In this document: positions 13,522 to 19,765 of the stretch, piece after piece | Layout of the letters: the number at the start of each line of letters is the position of its first letter | Position numbering within the stretch: position 1 is the first letter of the stretch | From: an uncultured Peptococcaceae bacterium | GTDB taxonomy: Bacteria > Bacillota > Dehalobacteriia > UBA7702 | Assembly (NCBI GenBank): GCA_937919295.1 | Contig: CALFRX010000129.1 | Location: 1-19,765, forward strand | Reading direction: 5' to 3' | DNA length: 19,765 nucleotides | Program-made: the position numbers and the translations under genes | Notes under the pieces: model-generated | Told to the model about the DNA's origin: nothing | Database searches by the model: none | Seen by the model: only the letters and a program-made list of their open reading frames with translations

Positions 13522-14109
13522 GTGTATAATTATAACGTTCCTTATGTCATTGAACAGACGAGCAGAGGCGAAAGAAGCTATGACATCTATTCCCGCCTGT
13601 TAAAAGACCGCATCATCTTCCTTGGCAGCGCCGTTGATGATACGGTGGCCAATCTGATCATTGCCCAGCTGCTGTTTTTGGAAGCCGACGACCCCAAGAA
13701 AGATATCAGCTTTTATATCAACAGTCCCGGCGGCTCCATCACGGCAGGGATGGCCATTTACGATACGATGAATTACATCAAAAGTGACGTCTCCACCATT
13801 TGTGTGGGGATGGCCGCCAGCATGGGCGCGTTCCTTTTGGCCGCCGGCGCGGAAAGCAAACGTTTTGCCTTGCCCAACAGCGAAATCATGATTCATCAGC
13901 CTTCCGGTGGTACCCAGGGTCAGGCCACGGATATTGAAATCCAGGCCAAACGTATTTTGCGGATGAAAGAAGATCTCAACGACATCCTGGCCAAAAGAAC
14001 GGGAAAATCCATTGAACAGATCCGTCTTGATACGGATCGGGATCACTTCATGTCTGCCCGGGAGGCGGTGGCTTACGGGCTGATCGATAAGGTGATCGAA
14101 AGCAGATAA
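13522..14109 (+). CDS. clpP: ATP-dependent Clp protease proteolytic subunit
   Basis: This serine protease forms the barrel that degrades substrates fed by ClpX. The catalytic triad is visible: S100 in GMAASMGAF, H125 in IMIHQP and D174 in TDRDHFMSA. The family opening VIEQTSRGERSYDIYSRLLKDR is present. The start is taken as GTG 13522, giving 195 residues, close to the usual size, with GGAGG 8 nt upstream. GTG 13519 is also possible. ATG 13504 has no ribosome site and would place the GGAGG inside the gene. It lies 70 nt after tig and 15 nt before clpX, in the common tig-clpP-clpX order. Confidence 0.97.
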   Translation: MYNYNVPYVIEQTSRGERSYDIYSRLLKDRIIFLGSAVDDTVANLIIAQLLFLEADDPKKDISFYINSPGGSITAGMAIYDTMNYIKSDVSTICVGMAASMGAFLLAAGAESKRFALPNSEIMIHQPSGGTQGQATDIEIQAKRILRMKEDLNDILAKRTGKSIEQIRLDTDRDHFMSAREAVAYGLIDKVIESR

Positions 14110-14124
14110 CCTGAAGGAGTAAAT

Positions 14125-15441
14125 ATGGCTGATAAAGGCAATCCCAATAAAATGTGTTGTTCTTTCTGTGGCAAGAGCGCCGATGAGGTTCGCAAGCTGA
14201 TCGCAGGTCCCAGTGTGAATATCTGCGATGAATGCGTCGGTCTCTGCATGGAGATCGTCGACGAGGCCATGCTTGGAGAAGACAAAGACGAGATGGATTT
14301 CGGAGAACTGCCGAAACCCAAAGATCTCGTGGCGAGTCTCAATGAATACGTCATCGGTCAGGACGACGCAAAAAAAGTTTTGGCCGTGGCAGTCTACAAT
14401 CATTACAAACGCATCGGCGTCCCCTTGGAGGACGATGTGGAACTGCAAAAATCCAATATTCTGCTGGTAGGACCGACGGGAACCGGGAAGACCCTCCTTG
14501 CCCAAACCTTGGCGCGATTTCTTCAAGTGCCCTTTGCCGTGGCGGACGCGACAACCCTGACGGAAGCCGGCTATGTCGGCGAAGATGTGGAGAATATCCT
14601 GCTCAAGCTGATACAGGCGGCGGATTTTGATACCGAAGCCGCATCCCGGGGCATTATTTATATTGACGAGATCGATAAGATCTCCAAAAAATCCGAGAAT
14701 CCCTCCATCACCAGGGACGTCAGCGGTGAAGGCGTACAGCAAGCGCTGCTGAAGATCCTTGAAGGGACGGTGGCATCCGTGCCGCCTCAGGGAGGCCGGA
14801 AACATCCGCATCAGGAATTCATTCAGCTGGACACGACAAACATTCTCTTTATCTGCGGCGGCGCTTTTGACGGTCTCGATAAGATCGTCCAGAAGCGTAT
14901 GGGCAGCGGCGTGATGGGGTTCGGCGCGGATATCCGCGATAAAAAGGAAGATATCGGTGAGATCCTCGCGAACATCATGCCGGAAGATTTGCTGAAATTC
15001 GGCTTGATTCCCGAATTTGTCGGACGTCTGCCGGTTTTGGGCAAACTGACGCCTTTGAATCAAGACGCCCTTGTGCGTATTTTGAAAGAACCGAAAAACT
15101 CCCTGACCAAACAGTATAAGGCTCTTTTTGCCATCGACGGCATCGCCTTGGAATTCACCGACGAAGCCCTGGAAGAAATTGCCGTAACCGCCATGAAACG
15201 CAATACCGGCGCTCGTGGTTTACGTGCCATCATGGAAGATCTGATGACGGATCTGATGTATGACGTACCCTCCAGGAACGACATCGGTAGAATTTTGATC
15301 GATAAAGACTTCGTCTTGGGTAAAGGAGAACCCCGGCTTTCCCCCAAAGAGGAGCTGCTGCTGCCGGAAAACAGCGATAGTGGCGAGGAAAAACGCTCCC
15401 GTAAGGTGGTTTTTCGTGAGGAAACCGAAACATCTGCCTGA
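14125..15441 (+). CDS. clpX: ATP-dependent Clp protease ATP-binding subunit
   Basis: This 438-residue AAA+ unfoldase recognises substrates and threads them into ClpP. The N-terminal zinc-binding domain has C12-x2-C15 and C34-x2-C37. The AAA+ core shows Walker A GPTGTGKT (116-123), pore-1 loop GYVGED (149-154), Walker B IIYIDEID (177-184), the pore-2 RKH loop (225-227) and sensor-2 region NTGARGLRAIMED. The C-terminus is a charged tail beyond the conserved core. GAAGGAG precedes the ATG by 5 nt. A terminator 32 nt after the stop closes the operon. No lon gene follows, unlike in several Firmicutes. Confidence 0.98.
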   Translation: MADKGNPNKMCCSFCGKSADEVRKLIAGPSVNICDECVGLCMEIVDEAMLGEDKDEMDFGELPKPKDLVASLNEYVIGQDDAKKVLAVAVYNHYKRIGVPLEDDVELQKSNILLVGPTGTGKTLLAQTLARFLQVPFAVADATTLTEAGYVGEDVENILLKLIQAADFDTEAASRGIIYIDEIDKISKKSENPSITRDVSGEGVQQALLKILEGTVASVPPQGGRKHPHQEFIQLDTTNILFICGGAFDGLDKIVQKRMGSGVMGFGADIRDKKEDIGEILANIMPEDLLKFGLIPEFVGRLPVLGKLTPLNQDALVRILKEPKNSLTKQYKALFAIDGIALEFTDEALEEIAVTAMKRNTGARGLRAIMEDLMTDLMYDVPSRNDIGRILIDKDFVLGKGEPRLSPKEELLLPENSDSGEEKRSRKVVFREETETSA

Positions 15442-15473
15442 TGAGAGCTATGTATAAAAGATCATGAAACGAT

Positions 15474-15501
15474 AAGCGACCGCTTCACGCGGTCGCTTTT
15501 T
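15474..15501 (+). terminator. Terminator of the tig-clpP-clpX operon
   Basis: AAGCGACCGC-TTCAC-GCGGTCGCTT is a perfect 10-bp stem continuing into TTTTT. The core GACCGC-TTCAC-GCGGTC recurs in the terminators at 18666-18691 and 18864-18892. Confidence 0.9.
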
Positions 15502-15566
15502 AGGTTCAAAATTAATAGAAGGATATCATTTGGCAGAAACGGACAAGTGCAATTTGAAAAAATCTG

Positions 15567-15602
15567 TGATATAATAGAATAAATATTTGTTCATGTAACA
15601 AA
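15567..15602 (+). promoter_or_regulatory. Extended -10 promoter with dyad at the transcription start
   Basis: TGATATAAT (15567-15575) is an extended -10 element; the -35 is weak. Immediately downstream is the dyad TTTGTT-CATGT-AACAAA (15586-15602), placed where a repressor could block initiation or elongation. Confidence 0.4.
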
Positions 15603-15672
15603 CAGGATTACCGCGAAGTTTTTATAAAAATAAAAATTATTAAACTTTAATGCTTAAGTTAATGATAGTTTG

Positions 15673-15700
15673 TTGACAAAAAAGAAATCAGTGATATTCT
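15673..15700 (+). promoter_or_regulatory. Promoter candidate for the cysteine-peptidase gene
   Basis: Consensus TTGACA (15673-15678), a 16-bp spacer and TATTCT (15695-15700). It lies about 320 bp upstream of the start codon. Confidence 0.5.
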
Positions 15701-15806
15701 TATATTTAGAACAATTAAGCGAAAACTCAATATGGATAAAACGTGTGCAAGATAGGATCAAATTTATTTATTTGAATTTGGATTTATTTTTCTAATCAAG
15801 TCGCTG

Positions 15807-15847
15807 TTGAAATCCATGCATTTGTACAGTGCTACAGTGGATTTCAA
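15807..15847 (+). promoter_or_regulatory. Two-tier hairpin in the peptidase mRNA leader
   Basis: TTGAAATCCA (15807-15816) pairs perfectly with TGGATTTCAA (15838-15847). The 21-nt loop contains a second small stem, TGTA-CAGTGC-TACA. It lies about 180 nt before the start codon and has no T-run. Confidence 0.5.
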
Positions 15848-16025
15848 GGTATAAAAAGATATACTATCGCCCCAAAACGAATTTATTTTTGAAATAAGGT
15901 GGTTTTATGCTTTGAGTTACTTTTTTAACGTTTTATTTCACGATATCTATTTTAAGGTTCCTTGATGAAAACATAATCTATCCCGGTTATTTGATTTAAA
16001 AAAGTGTGTTTGAAAGGTGTCGATT

Positions 16026-17351
16026 ATGATGACGAAATCGAAAATAATCTACCGCGCACTCGCCGGTATGGTGGCTTTGGCCATGGTCTTTGCCATTTCC
16101 TTCAATGCTTTTGCCTATGGTGATCACTATGCTGTGGATGATCCGGTGGAATATAGCAATCCCGCAGAAGTGAGCAACGATGTGGCCATTTCAAGTGAGG
16201 AGGCATTAGAAATTGCAATGGCCTTCATTCATGATTATATGATATTAATTCCAGATACCAAGTGGACAAATGAGACGGAAATTCAGGATATTGTAACCCT
16301 TTATGATGTGGATAATAATATCACGGGCTATTCTGTGGAATTGTCTGCGGATGGTGCAGGTAATGGTTATGTAATTGTGTCTGCTTATGATGATGTGGAT
16401 CTTATAATGGAATATTCAGATGAAACGGATCCCCTGTACAAACTACTGGAGCCAGATGAAGATAACGAAACTATTCTTTATACAGATACTCTTGAATATT
16501 ATATAATAAATGACGAAGATGAAATTATTGATTTGAATCAGAGGGAGGTTGATGAAGAAGACATTACAAATAGTTTCGAATCTATGGGAAATCAACAAAC
16601 CCGAGAAAGAAACTTGATGGTGCTGGCGGAAGTTGAAGAAAATGCTTCTTTTGTTGATGATGTTGTGTCGGGTAGCCTGGAATCTCCCGAAGCATCTGGT
16701 GTAGGAAGCGACGGAACAATTATCAATCCGTTTGATTGGCTGGGTGGGGGATACACTGCTTACCAATGGAATAATCCCTATGAACAGTATTGCAGCTTTT
16801 GGTTGATGAGTCGATTTAATGGTTTGCCCGGCTCAGTCACAGGAGGTGGTCATTGCGGGGCGACCGCTTTGACCAATATTATGTATATGCAAAGAAATTG
16901 CGGTGACTTTCCATCTGCTCCATCCGCTGTGAATATATTGTTCGGCAATGTTGGTCAACGGTGGAACACGGCTACCGCAACATCGTATTCGGGGCAAATA
17001 GCAAATAATTGGATTGAAGATTGTTATTCAAGTTATGGGCGCACTGCGTGGGCGTCCTATGTTCGCTTTACGGGTAGCGGTACTGATAACAATAATATAT
17101 ATGGATATGTCCGGACTTGTATTGATCGAAGACATCCTTTGTGGATAGATGTTCAGGCCGCTTCAAATACCGCATATAATTATAACGGTGGCGCTCACGC
17201 TGTTGCCGGTTATGCATACACGAGACTGCAAAATGACCAAACAGGATATTTTAGTAGCTTTATAAAAGTAATGGATGGTTGGCATGCTTCCGGTCGATAT
17301 CTTGCAATGGGTTCCTTTAGAGGAAGAATCCATGAAATCAATTTACGTTAG
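16026..17351 (+). CDS. Secreted papain-like (C10/C39-type) cysteine peptidase precursor
   Basis: The 441-residue protein has a signal peptide (MVALAMVFAISFNAFA, cleavage after about residue 30). An acidic pro-region (31-230) includes NGYVIVSAYDDVDLIMEYSD, similar to the self-inhibiting prodomains of streptopain-type enzymes. The catalytic domain (230-441) has the nucleophile in GGGHCGATALTNIMY (C277) and the histidine in GGAHAVAGYAY (H391), followed by KVMDGW (D417) as a candidate third residue. Exported proteolysis or cell-wall processing is inferred. AAAGG lies 8 nt before ATG 16026. The body of the gene is AT-rich and uses codons such as ATA, AAT and GAT much more than its neighbours, while the signal-peptide part is not, suggesting acquisition or a mosaic origin. 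No terminator is visible after it. Confidence 0.8.
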   Translation: MMTKSKIIYRALAGMVALAMVFAISFNAFAYGDHYAVDDPVEYSNPAEVSNDVAISSEEALEIAMAFIHDYMILIPDTKWTNETEIQDIVTLYDVDNNITGYSVELSADGAGNGYVIVSAYDDVDLIMEYSDETDPLYKLLEPDEDNETILYTDTLEYYIINDEDEIIDLNQREVDEEDITNSFESMGNQQTRERNLMVLAEVEENASFVDDVVSGSLESPEASGVGSDGTIINPFDWLGGGYTAYQWNNPYEQYCSFWLMSRFNGLPGSVTGGGHCGATALTNIMYMQRNCGDFPSAPSAVNILFGNVGQRWNTATATSYSGQIANNWIEDCYSSYGRTAWASYVRFTGSGTDNNNIYGYVRTCIDRRHPLWIDVQAASNTAYNYNGGAHAVAGYAYTRLQNDQTGYFSSFIKVMDGWHASGRYLAMGSFRGRIHEINLR

Positions 17352-17528
17352 TTGTAAAATATGACCTATTGTGATAAGGTAAAGTAAGCAAACCAAAATT
17401 TACTGCAGAGTCTTTTTCGAGATGTTTTTTGATAGCCTGTACATCAACGGTTTTTGCAGAGTAGTAAATGGGGTATATTAGGAAAGAACGCAAAATTAAG
17501 TAGAAAGTAGAGATCGGAGATGAATGCG

Positions 17529-18578
17529 ATGAAAAGAAAATTGCTGACTGCCGCGGTAAGTATATTTCTGTTGTGTACCATGTTGTCCGCCTCCTTATGC
17601 GCATCAGATTCGTTGAAAACATCGGATTATAATGTTTTTTCAGATGTACGCAGTGGTGATTGGTATTACGGTTCCGTCATGAAAATGTACAGTGGCGGGC
17701 TGTTTACCGGGACAGATATCAATCACTTCTCACCCAAAAATCCTATGACCCGCAGCATGATGGTAACCGTATTGGCCAGACTCGATAAAGTGGATGCCGC
17801 CGCGTATGCGGGGAGCGATTTTACCGATGTTGCCGTAGACAGTTGGTATGCTCCGTATGTCAAATGGGCTCATGATACCGGGGTGATCCACGGTTACGGC
17901 GACGGTACCTTCGGCCCGGAAGATATCGTGACCCGGGCACAAATGGCCACCATGATCGCGAACTACATCGAAAAAAGCAACATAGAGCTTGTTCCCGGAA
18001 ACAATGTGACGAAGGCGTTTCGCGATATGGACCAGGTGCCCGCTTGGGCGCGGCAGGGCATGGAAATGATGCGGTCAAAAGGACTGATCGTCGGTGACGC
18101 CGTGGGCAATTGTAATCCCCGGGCCAAGGCGAACAGAGCGGAAGTCGCGATGGTATGCGCGAGATTATGTGATTTTACAGTGATTGAAGCGCCGGGAGGT
18201 GATACGCCATTGTTTGATATTGAGGCCGAAACCGTCGCGAAAATTGAGCTATGGAATTTAGGACAAACTGTGACGATTACGGATCGGGAACAGATCGGCC
18301 AGATCGTAAAGGATATCAACGCCTTTCGCTATAACCGTACAGAAAGTAAGAGGAAACCGGATCCTGCCAAGGAAGACATCCAGCCCGGCCTGTATGGCGG
18401 TCTCTGGGTAACGCTTTTGGATGCCGCAGATCATAAAATTTGTTCCTTTATGCCGTCCATGTCTTCGTACCAAAGTGTCACTGTAGTCACTGAAACGGAA
18501 ATAATAAGTTATTATACAGCTGATGAACTGATCATTGGCTATGAGTATTTCGAAAAGTTCTTCCCGGAAAAGGAATAG
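17529..18578 (+). CDS. SLH-domain surface protein
   Basis: The 349-residue exported protein has signal peptide KRKLLTAAVSIFLLCTMLSA, probably cut after ASLCA (residue 25). Three SLH domains follow: about 34-86 (FSDVRSGDWYYGSV ... FSPKNPMTRSMM), 96-149 (FTDVAVDSWYAPYV ... TFGPEDIVTRAQM) and 162-215 (FRDMDQVPAWARQGM ... CNPRAKANRAEV). These usually bind pyruvylated secondary cell-wall polymer. A C-terminal domain of about 115 residues (235-349) is unrecognised; it contains VTITDREQIGQIVKDINAF and may be a small beta/alpha binding domain. ATG 17529 is chosen since GGAG lies 9 nt upstream and directly abuts the alternative ATG 17520. Base composition returns to that of the rest of the window. Confidence 0.88.
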   Translation: MKRKLLTAAVSIFLLCTMLSASLCASDSLKTSDYNVFSDVRSGDWYYGSVMKMYSGGLFTGTDINHFSPKNPMTRSMMVTVLARLDKVDAAAYAGSDFTDVAVDSWYAPYVKWAHDTGVIHGYGDGTFGPEDIVTRAQMATMIANYIEKSNIELVPGNNVTKAFRDMDQVPAWARQGMEMMRSKGLIVGDAVGNCNPRAKANRAEVAMVCARLCDFTVIEAPGGDTPLFDIEAETVAKIELWNLGQTVTITDREQIGQIVKDINAFRYNRTESKRKPDPAKEDIQPGLYGGLWVTLLDAADHKICSFMPSMSSYQSVTVVTETEIISYYTADELIIGYEYFEKFFPEKE

Positions 18579-18630
18579 GTCTGCGAACCAACGAAAGCGG
18601 CATGTTTGTGTCGCATTGATGATCATGAAT

Positions 18631-18658
18631 AGGGCTTCGGCAAAATTGCCGAAGCCCT
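18631..18658 (+). terminator. Perfect 13-bp hairpin after the SLH gene
   Basis: AGGGCTTCGGCAA pairs with TTGCCGAAGCCCT around 2 nt, about 50 nt after the stop codon. Only TTAG follows, so on its own it is an atypical terminator. It is followed 7 nt later by a canonical one. Confidence 0.5.
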
Positions 18659-18665
18659 TAGTCTG

Positions 18666-18691
18666 AAACGACCGCTTCACGCGGTCGTTTT
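18666..18691 (+). terminator. Terminator of the SLH gene, GACCGC family
   Basis: AAACGACCGC-TTCAC-GCGGTCGTTT followed by T and preceded by AGTCTG. From 18660 it matches 18858-18889 over 32 bp with one mismatch, and it shares its core with the clpX terminator. Confidence 0.7.
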
Positions 18692-18810
18692 AGGTCGTCG
18701 ACAAAGTCTGATGCGCGGCGAACCCCTTGCCCCGCGACAGCTTGAGTACATTCAGGTACACGGCGCAGCCGCAGGTCAATGCGTTCACCGTGCCTAAGCC
18801 TTTCTCGGCG

Positions 18811-18864
18811 GCCTATCATCCTGTAGCCCAAAATCCGCTGACGCGCATTTTGTCTACAGTCTGA
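18811..18864 (+). repeat. 54-bp intergenic hairpin repeat, copy 2
   Basis: Differs from copy 1 (2294-2347) at three bases. The outer stem CTGTAG/CTACAG is unchanged, while the inner stem is fully Watson-Crick here (CAAAAT/ATTTTG). It again ends in AGTCTGA and runs straight into a terminator. Confidence 0.8.
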
Positions 18865-18892
18865 AACGACCGCTTTACGCGGTCGTTTTTTT
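18864..18892 (+). terminator. Terminator following repeat copy 2
   Basis: AAACGACCGC-TTTAC-GCGGTCGTTT with the T-run continuing to 18892 (seven T in all). One loop base differs from the terminator at 18666-18691. There is no gene between the two, so this one appears redundant. Confidence 0.8.
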
Positions 18893-18922
18893 GTGCTTTT
18901 TTCTTGGTCTCTTTGGGGGAGA

Positions 18923-18952
18923 GCATGATTTAAAACGGATTGGGGAATAATA
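18923..18952 (+). promoter_or_regulatory. Forespore (sigma-F/sigma-G type) promoter of the germination gene
   Basis: GCATG (18923-18927), 15 bp, then GGGAATAATA (18943-18952). The downstream box fits the sigma-F -10 pattern GGnRAnAHTR at every defined position. Read as sigma-G, AATAATA fits CATnHTA in all but the first base at 18-bp spacing. It lies 30 bp before the GerA-family gene. Confidence 0.5.
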
Positions 18953-18983
18953 CTAAAACAATACTATTTTAAGGATATCCGGC

Positions 18984-19751
18984 ATGATGCGTAAATTTTT
19001 TAAACAGAAATTGGCAAAACAGAAGGCAATCGACGAGCAAGTGGCTGAAATGAACAGCGCGTTTCAAGATTATGTGATTGCCGGTTCTTTCGAAAAGGAT
19101 ATTGAAAAGGTCAAAGAGTTGTTTCAAGACGTTGATATTCTACGCCTAAAATACGTAAACAACAATTATAATAAGAATTTAAAATACTGTCTCATTTACT
19201 CTGACGGTTTGGTTAATAATTTGATCATCAACGAAAACATCGTCAAACCGCTGATGCTCTCGAAGGTTGAGGCAAAAGGCGCCGATCTGGCAGATACCGT
19301 AATGAACGAGATCATCCAGATCAATGAAATGAAAAAAACCGTTCTGGTTCAGGACATCGTTGAGGCGATCACTTACGGGGATACGGTCGTATTCATAAAC
19401 GAAGCAAGCGAAGCGATTATCCTCAATACGAAGGGCTTTGAAGTCCGGGCGATCGCGGAACCGGATAATGAAAAAAACTTAAGCGGCCCCAGAGAAGGTT
19501 TTACGGAAGCGCTTTTATTAAACTTATCGATGGTGCGGCGCAAGGTGCGAACCCCCGAACTAAAAATGAAATTTATCACCTTGGGTCGGCGCACGCAGAC
19601 AAAAGCCTGCGTCTGCTATATGGACGGCATTGTAAATGAGGAAATTTTGGCCGAGCTTTACCAGCGCCTTGATCAGATCGACATCGATGCGGTGCTGGAT
19701 GTGAACTATATTACAGAGTTGATCAGGGACGCCCGCTGGTCAACTCTGTAA
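18984..19751 (+). CDS. GerA/GerKA-family spore germination protein, truncated
   Basis: Only the N-terminal cytoplasmic domain of a germinant-receptor A subunit is present (255 residues against roughly 500 in the family). Family signatures are GDTVVFINEASEAIILNTKGFE (131-152, read in part), AIAEPDNEKNLSGPREGFTEAL (156-177), RRKVRTPELKMK (185-196), GRRTQTKACVCYMDGIVN and DAVLDVNYITELIRDA (236-250). The membrane domain of about five helices is absent. After A250 the family normally continues with a Pro-Phe-Ser-Pro-like segment; here RWSTL and a stop follow. The break coincides with the start (19736) of the second arm of an inverted repeat, so the end is likely artefactual or rearranged. AAGGA lies 8 nt before the ATG. 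The gerB and gerC partners would be expected beyond the window. Confidence 0.85.
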   Translation: MMRKFFKQKLAKQKAIDEQVAEMNSAFQDYVIAGSFEKDIEKVKELFQDVDILRLKYVNNNYNKNLKYCLIYSDGLVNNLIINENIVKPLMLSKVEAKGADLADTVMNEIIQINEMKKTVLVQDIVEAITYGDTVVFINEASEAIILNTKGFEVRAIAEPDNEKNLSGPREGFTEALLLNLSMVRRKVRTPELKMKFITLGRRTQTKACVCYMDGIVNEEILAELYQRLDQIDIDAVLDVNYITELIRDARWSTL

Positions 19752-19765
19752 TATAGATCACATCC
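19697..19765. repeat. 30-bp inverted repeat (fold-back) at the right edge
   Basis: 19697-19726 and the reverse complement of 19736-19765 match at 28 of 30 positions (mismatches opposite 19705 and 19723), with a 9-nt centre. The second arm starts at the point where the GerA-family protein stops matching its family and extends to the last base of the window. Confidence 0.9.

Larger units (their letters stand above)
15502..16025 (+). other. AT-rich 524-bp intergenic region with promoters and leader structure
   Basis: No gene is visible. The sequence is much richer in A and T than the flanking clp operon. It holds an extended -10 promoter candidate, a promoter with a consensus -35, an AT dyad CAAATT/AATTTG (15761-15783) and a large hairpin at 15807-15847. 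A transcript from the second promoter would carry a leader of about 320 nt before the peptidase gene. Confidence 0.6.
18579..18983 (+). other. Repeat-rich intergenic region
   Basis: This 405-bp stretch holds three hairpins, the second copy of the 54-bp repeat and a forespore-type promoter. Between the first terminator and the repeat (18692-18810) is GC-rich sequence with a short open frame on the minus strand (containing GCAVYLNVLKLSRGKGF) that has no start or ribosome site. It may be a remnant of a larger repeat or gene. Confidence 0.6.

Noticed and set aside
13600..15063. 487-codon open frame on the minus strand
   Set aside because: It is fully antisense to clpP and clpX, which are unmistakable; the His/Gln/Phe-rich product is typical of a shadow frame.
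1..19765. tRNA, rRNA, CRISPR array, transposase or phage genes
   Set aside because: No cloverleaf-like tRNA, rRNA segment, regularly spaced repeat array or transposase/integrase reading frame is apparent.

Overview
The window looks like chromosomal DNA of a spore-forming, probably anaerobic Bacillota (Firmicutes) of intermediate base composition. The evidence is a tig-clpP-clpX cluster, Gram-positive style ribosome sites (GGAGG) and promoters, an SLH-domain surface protein, a GerA-family spore-germination gene behind a sigma-F/sigma-G-like promoter, and a desulfoferrodoxin-like domain, a family typical of anaerobes. I cannot place it below phylum with confidence; Clostridia or a sporulating Negativicutes would both fit.

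Layout. 1-1367 (minus): an ABC-2 export pair, with the permease running off the left edge. 1671-2261 (plus), divergent from it: a regulator that fuses an XRE helix-turn-helix to a complete-looking desulfoferrodoxin module. 2262-2371: a short hairpin, a 54-bp repeat (copy 1) and a terminator. 2481-4302: a two-gene unit of unknown function, a multi-zinc-ribbon protein and a protein with two tandem PH-like repeats. 4380-5033 (minus): an orphan hypothetical gene. 5245-6153: an EamA/DMT-type transporter.

6555-11568 is a six-gene cluster: secreted protein, BcrA-type ABC ATPase, ABC-2 permease, histidine kinase, OmpR-type response regulator and small lipoprotein. Overlaps and 1-15 nt gaps tie the last five together. 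Envelope-stress or antimicrobial-peptide sensing and export is the natural guess. 11998-15441 is the protein quality-control operon tig-clpP-clpX. It has a structured leader and ends at a strong terminator.

15502-18578 is compositionally different: an AT-rich stretch of about 520 bp with two promoter candidates and a large leader hairpin, an AT-rich secreted papain/C10/C39-like cysteine peptidase gene, and a three-SLH surface protein. 18579-18983 is a repeat-rich intergenic region with a second copy of the 54-bp element and duplicated terminators. It is followed by a GerA-family gene whose reading frame breaks exactly where a 30-bp inverted repeat begins and runs to the window edge, probably a fold-back artefact or a rearrangement.

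The most unusual items are the HTH-desulfoferrodoxin fusion, the 54-bp hairpin repeat whose two copies differ at paired positions, the zinc-ribbon/tandem-PH gene pair, and the fold-back end of the germination gene. Family names are from pattern recognition only; no database search was run.
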